From: Mantis religiosa | Lineage: Eukaryota; Arthropoda; Insecta; Mantodea; Mantidae | Direction of reading: 5' to 3' | Length of the DNA stretch: 64,000 bases | Assembly: GCA_030765055.1 (NCBI GenBank) | Contig: JAUKNK010000320.1 | Location: 6,874,501 to 6,938,500, forward strand | In this document: positions 33,848 to 44,850 of the stretch, piece after piece | Position numbering within the stretch: the first letter of the stretch is position 1 | Layout: every line of letters begins with the position of its first letter | Program-made: the position numbers and the translations under genes | The notes under the pieces: generated by a model | Database searches by the model: none | Seen by the model: the letters and a program-made list of their open reading frames with translations, nothing else | What the model was told of the DNA's origin: nothing

Positions 33848-34282
33848 CTTTGGTTACGATCTTAAATAAATCTAGGAGTTTCTCCTGCAACTCTAGATAA
33901 TTAGGCGCATCTATAATCGTTGAGCGATGAGATCTTGTTCTTTCCCACAATCGCGGTAACGGGGCTGATAAAGATGGTATTGCTATCTTTAAAGAATGAA
34001 TAGTACTTCTCTCGTTCAAAGATGGACTTTTAATTCCCCATAAACAATTTTAAATTTTTTGAAACAATCAAAATTATTATTAATGTAGTCTTTTTACAAC
34101 CAGCGGTAGATTCCACAGAGAACTATATCTTTTCTCTCGCACTTATACATTTTTGATGCATACACAAAATTATTTGTTATACACTCGGATACACACCTAT
34201 ATGTCTTACCTCTAATACTTTCAAAATCAGAAGAACAAAATGTTTTTAAAATATTCAACAACTCACCATGATCCGTTGCCAT
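33848..34282 (-). CDS. candidate first two coding exons of a host gene, unknown product
   Basis: Exon 1 (34282-34210, minus) starts with an ATG in good context (aaccATGG) and encodes MATDHGELLNILKTFCSSDF then ESIR. It ends at a consensus donor (AGAG|GTAAGA). After a 245-nt intron, an acceptor (catctttatcag) opens exon 2 (33964-33848), which encodes LPRLWERTRSHRSTIIDAP then NYLELQEKLLDLFKIVTK and ends at AAAG|GTGAGA. Exon 1 ends and exon 2 begins in matching phase (one base plus two), and exon 2 is symmetric (117 nt). This agreement of start context, four splice signals and phase is unlikely by chance. The product is predicted soluble and helical. I do not recognise it. Further exons would lie below 33.8 kb or outside the window. 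Confidence 0.6.
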
Positions 34283-35300
34283 GGTTACACCATTACCTAC
34301 TTTACACCCTTCTTTATTTTATTATAAATACTAATATATTTGACTATTCCTAAGAACATGAAGTATAAAAATAACGGCTGCAAGGGTAAACCCAGAAATC
34401 TATATGTGCATCTCATTTGTTATGAAAATATCTTAAATAGGTGCTATTTTAGCTAAAATCGCTATTAGTTTTTAAGAAAACAAATTTCTAAAGTTTCCCC
34501 AGGAAAAGAACAGTTAACATGTGGGATATCCTTTATAATCTTAGTGCTCTTCTAAAAATATGTTGAACTTAAATCCTACGTTTGGTATTTTTCTGACTAC
34601 TCGTTTTTGAGATACGATGTTCAAAGACACCCACATATTTACCATATTTCAAAAAATGTATTTCGGAACTTCTGAACTTCTATTTCCAGTAGGGAAAGTG
34701 GATTATCGGTGTAAAGTGTTTAGTTGGAATAATACCTTCTCTAGTTACAATGTACATGGCAAAGAAAGTGAAAAAAGGATACTGTGCAAAGCCCTTGTTT
34801 TTGAAATATACAACATAGAATATTTCAAAATGACTAACCCATGATAGCGAAAATAATTCTAAAATGAACTGTGGCCTCAGTAAGTTCCTCAGTTTTAGTG
34901 AAGTAATTTTTGTCCATCTCTTATTTTCTATTTATATAAAGAGACACAAAATTCAATTAGATTCTAGAGGACTTCACAGCCTGAGCCATGAAGGATAAAT
35001 GTATATAAACTTGATTAATTTGCAAAATATATTTTGTGCTGATGGATTTTGCTTCTGCTGACGTGTGAAATTTGGTATTTATCCGTCCTTCTCTTTTGAT
35101 TATACATATACACACATACACACGCACTAATAATTTCTTTGTCAGTTTCTCTAAATACGTGTCCGATTGATGATTTAATGATCTGTAACATACTGAGATT
35201 TTAAAACAGACAAATATAAGTTCTGGTGTCATATTCCTTTCATTCCAAATCGTCACACATTAAATTAAGATGTTACGTTATAAATACATTAAAATACGTA
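34283..35300. other. upstream of the candidate gene; unassigned
   Basis: AT-rich. No clear promoter element could be assigned. Confidence 0.4.
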
Positions 35301-35309
35301 TGACTTAAC

Positions 35310-35420
35310 GGGGATTCATATTTTGAAATGTCACTTGCACTCATGACATAATCTAATTCACGCTTTATTATCTTTAATATCAACTGAGCTATACTAGAAC
35401 AAAGTTGGGGATGAAGCAGT
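35310..35420 (+). repeat. dispersed direct repeat, copy 1
   Basis: It shares ttaacggggattcatatttt, atgtcacttgcactcatg and atactagaacaaagttg with the copy at 37678-37810, same orientation. Confidence 0.75.
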
Positions 35421-35975
35421 GAAAACCCCAAATCTAGCAGTTTTCAACCAATATTGCTGAAATTCTTACCACTTATTTCTGATGCATAGTGGACACAGAA
35501 TTCAAAATTTGTTTTTTTTGTCTTCAATAGTTTTTGAGTAATTAATCAGTGAAATTAAAAATTTGAGTAAATTCAAATATTCAATCGCTCCACAAGATGA
35601 AAAAGTTCAAAATTTTAATTTTTCTATTTTCAAAAATATTCAGATGGTCATAAAAATATGTCATATGAATTTCTTATAATTTCTTTATTTCCAGGGGAAA
35701 CAAAACAAGTTATGGAGCAAACAAAAATCCAAAAAGTATTAAACCTTTGATTTTATATATCAATAATTTAAAAATATAATGAATATTAAGAATACATATG
35801 ATAGAAAATTTTGTTTGCTTTCTAAGGGCATGTGTTGAACATTTTAGAAGGACTGAATGTAAACTGCATCGTGTGGAACATTTTGAATGATAAAAAATGT
35901 TTAAAAAATTATAAGTGTAAGTAAATCAAATTTTAAAATCCAAAACATTGTCCTTCTCAGATCATGCCTTGAAGC
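35421..35975. other. AT-rich, non-coding, likely part of the Mutator-like element
   Basis: It lies between a direct repeat and the transposase relic; no frame. Confidence 0.35.
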
Positions 35976-35978
35976 AGA

Positions 35979-36540
35979 CTAAAACCCTCTAGATAGGTAA
36001 ATAGGACCCTCCTGCCTCTTTCTTCTCTCTTCCGCAGCAGCTTTCTTCAATTGTTGTTTCCTTCTGGATGTTTTAGGAGTTACCTTCGAAGAAGTTGCTG
36101 AATAAAGTAAGCGTAATTGGCTAATTGTTAGAGATGCTGGTGAAATCGCAGTGTCCATTAGTGTCACTCATCTTGAGTGAGGCAGGAAAACCAAAATTGA
36201 ATTCACTCATGGCTGATGTCGCAGCAACCTGAACTCACTTCTTTGACACAAATACTTCTAGCTATGTAAGCTTTCATTTGAATTTTGTGTTTTACCCATT
36301 GTACAACTGCTTAGGATTTCGTCCAATGTCAGCCTTTGGTACACAGGCATTAGTTTTCTTACCACATCAGGCCTCAAGTATGTTCCCGTTGGGTTATGTT
36401 TAGGTGTTTCTGGTAAGTGTTCGGCTATTGGGTTTAAAAGCTGACTGTCGATTTGCGTTGAGCTTCGGCAATGAGGGAGGGGTGCGGTAATGGGCGGGAT
36501 GTATGCAGTGGTGTTGCACAAATTTTATTAATTCCTTGGT
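35979..36540 (-). pseudogene. Mutator-like transposase domain relic
   Basis: Minus-strand frames read HNPTGTYLRPDVVRKLMPVY then QRL, LSSCTMGKTQNSNESLHS, a stop, and further down a basic segment with SRRKQQLKKAAAEERRKRQE. The GKTQN-x-NES box followed by a C-terminal lysine/arginine-rich tail is what I know from insect and cnidarian Mutator-like transposase-domain proteins. The expected WxxCPK segment is lost at the stop. Only the C-terminal third is present. It is placed between two direct repeats 2.4 kb apart. Confidence 0.6.
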
Positions 36541-36580
36541 AATATTTCGCAGCTATTCACCGTGATTCCTAATAAGTTAA

Positions 36581-36668
36581 TAATAAAGAAGCACTTATTA
36601 GTAATATTTCGTAATAAACAATATAATGAAGAAGCACTTATTAGTAATATTTGGTAATAAACAATATT
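36581..36668. repeat. tandem duplication, period 43 bp
   Basis: Two adjacent units contain agaagcacttattagtaata and gtaataaacaatat, with very few differences. Confidence 0.85.
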
Positions 36669-36848
36669 TAGAGGCCGCCGCAAGGAATGCACGATGATAT
36701 GCTTTATATATCAGTTTTACAGTAATTATTATCCTTTAATAGCTCTCTCTGGACAGAAAATTCAGAGAAATATGATAACATATGTACCAAGTTGATATTA
36801 GTGGCATATTTTGCTTATTTCATCCAGTATTTATAACTGTGTACTAAA

Positions 36849-37046
36849 TGTTTAGTTATATCTATGTAAGTACAAGAGATAAAAATTAATATCTTATTAT
36901 AGTTATAAGATAATATAGTAACTGTAAGTAGTAGTTACATGTTTAGTTATATCTATGTAAGTACAAGAGATAAAAATTAATATCTTATTATAGTTATAAG
37001 ATAATATAGTAACTGTAAGTAATAGTTAAATGTTTAGTTATATCTT
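36849..37046. repeat. tandem duplication, period 91 bp, 2.2 copies
   Basis: Units start at 36849, 36940 and 37031 (tgtttagttatatct). The two full copies are almost identical, so the duplication is recent. Each unit has an internal hairpin (tatctta with taagata). Confidence 0.92.
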
Positions 37047-37049
37047 CCT

Positions 37050-37677
37050 TATTAGCTATATATATAGCTTTATTATAAAAACGCGAAAACGTGGGTCCAT
37101 TAGGGCAGCTGGCATGCATTGGATTGCTATCACTTGAACTACAATGACGTAAAGTAACCTATGTAGCAGTTATATGCACGTTTAGTTGTATAGAACACAT
37201 TTATAAATGTTAAATGACACACTAAAACTCATTAATTATATATAAATAGTATGTATTGTAGTTTAACGAGAAACACAAGAAAATCAACACCAAGTTAGAA
37301 ACTCAGACAAAAGCAAAATATAAACTTTCAAAGTTTGCAGCCAGTGTTTTGTTTCCATGGTGCCACATATTGTAAGAAATAACCACTATACCAACACACA
37401 AAATTCCACCAGAAACTTTGCCCACTAATTTCAAATGTATTAATTTAGTACATTCAATCGAACTCAAATGACACAATTCCGTGAATCCAAGGGCCGGCAT
37501 GCACGTGCGCATGGGAATGTACATTGTCATTTGAGGATATTTGCATGCCTGAAACTCATAACTTTAGTTTGATTATGATGCTATACGTTTCAAAGTATTT
37601 TATTAGCTCAAAAACATTATTTTTCCCCATATTTTTAGCCAATTTCGGTGCTGCATCCCCTTAAAATTCCTATAATT
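37050..37677. other. no gene seen
   Basis: AT-rich sequence. The minus-strand frame at 37303-37530 has no recognisable features. Confidence 0.35.
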
Positions 37678-37810
37678 TAACGGGGATTTATATTTTAAAA
37701 TGTCACTTGCACTCATGCCAAAATCTAATTCAAACATTCTTATCTTTATGTAACAACTTATTCTTAACTTTAATGTCAACTCGGTTATACTAGAACAAAG
37801 TTGTATTTGG
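37678..37810 (+). repeat. dispersed direct repeat, copy 2
   Basis: It pairs with 35310-35420 and has a ~25-bp insertion in the middle. Confidence 0.75.
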
Positions 37811-37944
37811 TATGAAGTATCAGCTTTAATTTAGCTCACGTAGGATTCAATTCAGTTTTGGGAACAGATTTGAGTTTACACTTCACTGAAATTGGCGCAA
37901 TTTGTAAAACACGGCAAACAGGACTCCAGTGAGATATCTTAAAA

Positions 37945-37982
<38 letters not shown>

Positions 37983-38003
37983 GGAGAGAGAGAGAGAGAG
38001 AGA
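37945..38003. repeat. compound microsatellite (TG)n-(AG)n
   Basis: About 9 TG units are followed by about 20 AG units with one interruption. Confidence 0.95.
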
Positions 38004-38244
38004 TTAAAGGATCTAATATATAAGCAAAAAGCAGATTCAAAGTAACCTGGTCTCTCTTTATGCAAAGTTAATGCTAGCCAATAGAGTCAGGAATGTACTG
38101 TCGACAGAAGCTGGTGAATGTCTCCCTTTTCTGAAGCATGACATCGGCCTAGCTAAGCTCAGGTGGAAGAGGATAGGAGAGGGTTCCACGTCAAGCTGAT
38201 GTGGCGTTGCCGATCCGTGGGCGGTACCCAGTTAACGAGATTAT

Positions 38245-38483
38245 TGTGACTTTGTGGGTTCGTGAAATAACAAGACGAGGTTACAAACGCAAAAACTACA
38301 CTTTATTTTCCTAGCAATACACCGTTTACCATTACATATTGCTAGATCACCTCAAAAACTGTTTATTTTTCAAACACTACTCAACTGTCTGTCGCTTCCG
38401 GTAACGATCGGCCCCGAAGTTTCCCGAATCTCCACCGGCCATCATTTATTCATCGGCTTCGCGTGTCTACCGCCAGGGTGACA
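38245..38483 (-). mobile_element. short solo LTR
   Basis: On the minus strand it starts tgtcaccctgg and ends gaacccacaaagtcaca, a tail shared with the LTRs at 40254, 54998 and 56743. The 239-bp length is short and a clear 4-bp duplication is lacking, so an internal deletion or truncation is likely. Confidence 0.65.
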
Positions 38484-38594
38484 CTAGGTACCCCCCCGAT
38501 GTCTGTAGAAAACGTAACCTTTTCTTGTACAAAAATAGCACTACCAGTCGAAACCTAAATCTGACACCAAAGCCATTATATGGTGCTATAATAT

Positions 38595-39025
38595 TGTCAT
38601 CGATGACATTGTTGTGCTTGCCGCGACAAGCGGGAGCCGGGCGCGTTGGCAGGAAAGCTAGACGCATGCCAAGAGAAAGAGACAAGTGAGGCTCCGGAAA
38701 TTTCTGTCTTTCTCTTGCCACCGCGAATGATCTAGGAAGGTTTACGACATTCTAGAAACAATGACTGGAGGTATAAATACCGGAATGTGCTAGAAGCAGC
38801 AGTTGTGTAATGGTTAGCATAGTAGTTGTGTGTTGTGTGACGGTTATTGCGACAGTGGACGTTTGCAGTGTGCCATAGTTATTTCTTTCATTTGTTTACG
38901 TGCGGCGGAGCACCGAGTCTACCTTGAAGACAGTTGATTGTCAAGTCACGTCGTTTGTTGCAATAAAGAGCGTTATAAATTTCTACAAACCAAACCTTCG
39001 ATTCTACGTAGCTCACAGAGTCACA
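38595..39025 (+). mobile_element. solo LTR of a Ty3/gypsy-like retrotransposon
   Basis: 431 bp, tgtca...tcaca, flanked by atat on both sides (38591-38594, 39026-39029). A TATA box (tataaa 38772-38777) follows ggaggta, and a polyadenylation signal (aataaa 38962-38967) lies about 60 bp before the end. It is homologous to the LTR at 58865-59354 in its promoter and 3' region. No internal region remains. Confidence 0.8.
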
Positions 39026-39293
39026 ATATCTGTTATACATCGTTTTTCGAGTTTAGGATACACAAGTCGTTCGTATACTGTAGGTCAGGTGTAAGTGATG
39101 CATGACACACTTTACGCACTCATACACATAAATCCACTATGGCGACCACTGCTAGGAGAAAGGTGGAATCACAGGGAGTTATAGCTCAGAGAAGCGCGTA
39201 GGCTCCTAAAATTTTCAAAATCGAATAACGCCCCACTTCTGGAGCAGCCTAAAGAGGCTGATGATTAACCCTTGGATCAACAGCTTTCTAGGT

Positions 39294-39422
39294 ATTAATT
39301 AAAGCTTCGCGGATGATCAGCCGTGTCAAGAATAATCCTGAAGAAGGCCATAGAGTACAGAATGGCCGAAAGCTCGACATTCATAAACCTGACACGGCGG
39401 ATCACCCGCGAAGAGTTGATTA
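39294..39422 (+). ncRNA. candidate hammerhead ribozyme within a long hairpin
   Basis: An outer hairpin pairs 39295-39328 (attaattaaagcttcgcgg, tgatcagccgtgtca) with 39390-39422. In the loop: CTGAAGA (39338-39344), a perfect stem II (ggccat 39346-39351 with atggcc 39362-39367), GAAA (39368-39371), a palindromic AGCT stem III and UC, giving a predicted cut after 39375. The inner stem I has two pairs, an internal loop, then eight pairs (ccgtgtca with tgacacgg). This type I layout with tiny palindromic stem III is the one described for Penelope-like elements, and also for retrozymes. No Penelope ORF is adjacent. Confidence 0.65.
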
Positions 39423-39429
39423 ATAACGC

Positions 39430-40249
39430 TCGCTCTGAAAGCTTCTTCTTGTAGCCTTCTAGTGTACATGGCGACTTACTCTTTCCTGTGAACAGGCATT
39501 CACGCCATTTGTCTGGTGCCGCCGTACTCCGTAAAATGTTGAAGGTTAACCGAACTAACGCAATGCAACAGAAACAAAGGGAAATGATAGAAAGGAAATT
39601 ATGGTTAAATGAGAAACAACTCATTAATTTTCTATCCAGCAGGTATACCACAAAAAGAAAACCACAGTGAAATTGGGAATGGAACCCACAGCTTAAGAAT
39701 GCGTGTCTCACACGTTACTCCGGAACAATTTCGGGTAGTAATTTTCATTTTAACTCTCCAGAATAATGCGTGATACTGTACAAATTGTAAAGAGTATTAA
39801 AGTTACATTTCAAGTGTAAGAATCCTTATATTGGGGTCATAAAGTTAATTAATTAGAATGCACATATATAATTGTAATTTGGCGTAAGGAATTTCATGAT
39901 AAGAAATTTATTGCTTTGTCCATACCTGACCATGTCAGGCTAAAATCCTGCACGTTAATTGCTCCACCTCTCTGGAATGTTTGACAATGGAAATGAAGGG
40001 AAAAACATCTGCAAATAAAGAATAGCAGGTTGATATTTAGCAGATAATTGCACGTTAGCAAGAAGCTAGGAATTGTCTGACTAGAGAGTGTAACCTTCTA
40101 CAATAGAAGTGCTCTTTTTATATGAAAACAGTAATAAATGCCTACTATAGCAAGTTATAGCAGCGTGAATGCGCTGTTACACTCTCCTTAATAGTTATTG
40201 AGTAATTGTCAAAGTAGTAATTTCATGTGTTCATTCAGGGGTATCTTAC
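39430..40249. other. no gene assigned
   Basis: A plus-strand basic frame at 39488-39670 (RKMLKVNRTNAMQQKQREM) is open but unrecognised. Confidence 0.35.
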
Positions 40250-40253
40250 ATAT

Positions 40254-40810
40254 TGTGACTTTGTGGGTTGGTAGAATTAAAAGACCGAGTTGCAGAAATT
40301 AAAAAGTATTCCTTATTTCCGTAGAGATACACTTCTCACTTCTCACGTAACTTTACATCACATAACACAATCTTCCAAGGTCGATGACAATAACAAACCG
40401 TGACAGCTGTTTACATTAGCTCTCGCTACAACAACACTCTTGTTACACAACTGTCTTTTCATCAACACTCTCAGCTGTTCTCTGCTTACTCTGTTTTTAC
40501 AACTAACTTTGCGAGCCGTCACGTCCTTAAATACCTACTTCGTAATTCTAGATTGCTCTACAACCCGAACAATCTCTATCAGTCCAGAAATTTCCGGAAG
40601 AATAAAGAAACCAAATATTCTATCACATTCTAGAAGCGTAACTTAATCTATGCCGGCGAGTCCTTTACCTCAGTTATCTTGCTTGCCGGCGCTTGTTTAC
40701 AATAGCCGCGCTATCATTAACTGCTTAGCAAGGCTCATTATTACCAAGAAACTTTATCCGCCGACTGTTTCCTTATTTGTGCCGAAACTTTTATGCCTGT
40801 TGCCATGACA
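40254..40810 (-). mobile_element. solo LTR
   Basis: On the minus strand it starts tgtcatggcaac and ends aacccacaaagtcaca (557 bp). Flanks are atat and ctat, one mismatch. The tail is shared with the other LTRs. Confidence 0.72.
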
Positions 40811-41390
40811 CTATGATAAGGAAATAAAAAAATTGTCATCTAGGCAAAGCACTTTATCGCTCCCATGAAAGACAGACATTCAGCAGCTCAATGGAATGTC
40901 TCCAAATTAAAAATAATCTAAAAATAAATATCTGGTGAAGATCAACAGTACAAAGTGCAGTGGAGCCCAAGAAAGTTTAAGACGTAAATTAAATCTTAAA
41001 ATAAACTGAATGCTTAAACTAGAAGTTTGTTGAAAATAAACATTTTGTTCACAATTTGAACTTTTATAAGTAACTGTGTGATCGAGAGAGACACATATAG
41101 ATCATATAAAGATATATGTTTTAGCTAGCTGTGTAAAAGGTTAAATCAGAAAAACCAGCTAAATTATGGAGATGTCATTTAACGTTCCGAGGCTTAGCCT
41201 TCAAGATAATAATGAACATTTGCATAAGCAACACCGCACCTCTAGTCACGAAATTTGACTATAAAATGTTCAAAACTTGTGTTTTGATCTAAAAATGTTG
41301 TCCAGCAATAGCAAAATGAGAAAATCAGAAATAAAACTGCTTTAAATTAATTTGTAAACCAACAGGAAATAGCTTTTGCGTAGAGAATAT

Positions 41391-41877
41391 TATTACTTTG
41401 TGGGTTCGTGAAATGAAAAGTCCAATTTCACCACTCAAAAATGTTCTTTATTTCCACCGACTTACAGTTAAACACTGCCAATTACACAAAATTACGTAAT
41501 GCACACAATTACGATTCACCAGTTCATCCGTTACTGTTCCGATGCACGTACACAATTACGTAAATTCTTCCGTTGCACAATCTTCTCTTCCACTAACACA
41601 GCGCTACTTCACTAGCACGTCAAGCACTGACTAACTGACTGACTCCTAATTGAAGCCCCTTTTATAGGAATATCCTGTTATTCTAGAAGTCTCTGGTTTT
41701 CCGCGAATCACCCGAACGTTCCAGAGGACAGAAGAAGGGGAGAGAAACGTCGAGGGACAAGTGACATTTCGCTAATCACCCCTCAGTTAGTGACAGATTA
41801 ATGGGCGGGGGGCGTGGCTCGGCTGCCTTGGTCCCTTCCAGCTGTGGCCGGTCGTACCTTACGCTAATTGGGTGACA
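41391..41877 (-). mobile_element. solo LTR with 4-bp duplication
   Basis: 487 bp; on the minus strand it starts tgtcacccaattagcg and ends gaacccacaaagtaata (end mutated). Flanked by atat at 41387-41390 and 41878-41881. A tataaa-like box (cctataaaagg) lies about 210 bp from its start. Confidence 0.78.
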
Positions 41878-41881
41878 ATAT

Positions 41882-44519
41882 TTCGATGTTTGTTAAATGT
41901 TGTATTTCATAGCCTCACTTCCTTAATAGTTCTCTGCTTCGGGTTATTGTGTGGCAAAATAGATGGATGATGGGCTGATTATCTTCTATGAGCCCCACGT
42001 TGTGGCGATCATTTTGAAACGTAATATGTATTACAAATGGAATTATTGATGTTGTGGTGATTTATTTCTCACCTTTGTGAATAACTTGTAGTCTAATCCT
42101 GTAGGTTCCTCGGCAGCATCATTGAAGAAAGATCTTACCTCTGGACGTGGTCGCGGCGTACAAGAAAGACTATTATTGTTGCTATAAGGAACATTTGTTC
42201 ATTCTCTTTTCAAAGTTGTATATTTAAATCTTCCAAACATTTACCGAATTTTAATACAAATTTAAATTTTGTGAAATTCTGTCCTTCAACAAACGTTGAT
42301 TGTTGTATAAATGAACTATTCCTCGCTTACTCTCAGGCTATCTAATGCATGTTAAATGCACACGCACAAAATTGTTTCTGCACACGCTCGGAGAAACACA
42401 AATGCACGTCTTTCTCCTACGGAGTACTTATGCAGAAGAACGCTAATTCCAGTTAAGCTCATTTTTCCTTCTTTTTACGCTGCTATAGCAACTAAATAAC
42501 TTGATTTTTACTGGTCCATGTCACCACATTACGTAATCACAATCTTACAGTTCCGAATAACGACAATGTTATATAATATTTCACTCACATTGCCTCTCGT
42601 GTCCACCCTAATTTAACACTTTCATTTCCGTAGAAATTAATCTTTTCATAACAATTCCAAATAAATTTTTAAAATTTAGAAACATGAAATAACAGCCACA
42701 TCTCTATTTTGCTCTATTTTATGGTATTAAACGATATACATAGTGCTCTGATTTCCCTCTCTGTAGATGCAAACACATTACAAAATAAATATCCACAACA
42801 GTGTGAGCATTAATGTGAGTTGGGAGAGTGTTAGTTGCATTATAATTAGTTGCTTTCTACGTTTTAACGAATTAACGCATACAATGCACCAGGGCCTAGC
42901 GGATTATACTCTGCGAGAAGAAAGCTTTACCAGCGCTGCATAAAGATCTCCTTATATGGAGAAAATGGAATTTTGGGAGAAAGAGATAATGGGTTAGGCC
43001 TGTATTTCTCCAGCTCTCTATAATACTAAAAAGCCCCGTGATTTTACTGCTGAATATATAAATCCGCTTATATTCATTCAAATTTTTATGAAGCATTGGC
43101 TAATTTTATGGATTTCTGAATCTCTCAATGACAATTATCTTGTTCTGGGAAAGGTGTGTAGTCTTCATGTACTTTGGGATGATGTGTGTCTCAGTCGGCT
43201 TTGAATCTGCGATCTTGGGCCAGCGCCTAACCAAACAGAATGAAGATTCGATCTGGGTACAGGTAACTGTGGCATTGAGCGAAATGGAAGAGTTCATGAA
43301 CCACATGACAAAGATAGCCTGTCAAGTTTCAACTAGTGTTACATTTACCTATGGAGCAAAATGTTGCGCAAGCTAGTTTACACTCTCTTAAAGTGACTAA
43401 TAAAACGTATAGTCCTGAGTATATTCCGGATAGTCTTTGGAGGCCTCTTCATTCTGAATGACTTTTGCACAATTTATACACCGTAAGAAACAGACAAAAT
43501 TTAGATTTTATTTTAAAAATTACATTGTGTGGTGCACGTGTGTATGAAGTTATATTCCTTGAAGTTTCTTTGTATTTTCAAATACTTTTCTGATATGGAA
43601 AGTCGTTATTGTGTATACTTATTCTTTTGTCAAAAAGAGCATGGAATTTCAAGTTTTCCTGCATTATAAAAGTATGATTTATTTTACCTGCTGTTTCTAA
43701 AAGGAAATATCTAAATATGAATGCAAGATGAATGTTTATCTGTGTGAAAAAGCAGGTGGAATACCATTCCTAAGAACGTAGAAAAATGAATAGAGAAAGT
43801 GGCGAATATAACAACGCCCTATGTTTTCCTTTACGATTTTCAAAAGAGAACGGAATTTCAACTAGCGACCTACTTTAAAGCTACCGTATTCAAATGAAAG
43901 AATTAGGTTACAACTCAGTATTTTCAAGTAATGCTGATTTCATATAAATACATTTTTTCCAGCCTCCTAGAGGGTAAATGTTTGCTGATCTTGAACGCTG
44001 AGCTCTGTTCATGGTGTAATGTGTCAACATGGTGCTAAAACCTTTAATACCTCTCATCGAAAAGTGGATTATCTTTCCTTCTTTCAACATTTTCTTGAGT
44101 TAGGTATAGCAAAATAGGACCTCCACTGATGACACCTTTTCTTATAATTTCTACGTAAGTACTGCTACGCTGATCTATCGCCACGCTTTTTAAGTGATCA
44201 TCAGGAGTGGCGTTCGTGGCTGAGACGTTTGGACGCCACGCTGCTAAGGAATCACACCTTAAGAAAGGAATTCAAATAGACCACATTGTTTCTTTGAGGT
44301 CTTAACTCAATGAGAATAAACTATTTTGGAAAAATGAATTTAGAACCAACCTGAAGCGATGTATAATGAGCAGGGCAGGAACTTTAAACACCAAAACACT
44401 GGAACGAGACGCCTGCAGGTTGCCAGACACTGACTTATGGGACCTCGCGATCCATTGCTATCTTGATGTACAGTCACGTTCCGAGAGAGCGTCTGAGGTG
44501 AGACTTAAAACATTGAAAT
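41882..44519. other. unassigned
   Basis: No gene recognised in about 2.6 kb. Two weak tRNA-like tracts (about 43190-43240 and 44209-44264) are noted under rejected items. Confidence 0.4.
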
Positions 44520-44850
44520 GTGTGCTGTTTTAGGGGCGGTGGAAAAAAATTGTGAACAAATAAACGAAGTCCCTGATACTAACAGTAATTGTGTTAAACA
44601 AAAACTTCAACTTGTTCTTAAAAACAATCCATCATATTCGAAACTGTAGAAGTGCGAAATTGTTTAAATAGCAACACAGATTCAAATATAAACTGTTTAA
44701 AGTCTGCTTCAATCACATCATGCGATGTAGAAAGAACATTCTTTCAATACAAAAATATTTTGTCAGACAATAGAATAAGTTTCAAATTTGAGAATTTACG
44801 AATATACGTAGTTGTACATTGCAATGCAATTAGTGACTATAATTAAAATT
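44520..44850 (+). pseudogene. hAT-like transposase C-terminal relic
   Basis: The plus strand reads VEKNCEQINEVPDTN, KLQLVLKNNPSYSKL, then after stops KSASITSCDVERTFFQYKNI and LSDNRISFKFENLRIY. The SITSCDVERTF-x-YKNILSDNR segment corresponds to the hAT dimerisation region (commonly APxTSxxVERSFS-x-YK). The upstream catalytic part is missing. It could be distantly related to the N-terminal relic at 11.6 kb, but no overlap allows a test. Confidence 0.7.

Noticed and set aside
43190..43240. minus-strand tRNA-like segment with gattcaaagcc B-box-like core
   Set aside because: A convincing A box and element boundaries are lacking.
44209..44264. tRNA-Ser-like segment (cgtggctgagacgtttgg, ctgctaa loop)
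   Set aside because: No T arm or B box follows; at most a degraded tRNA or SINE head.
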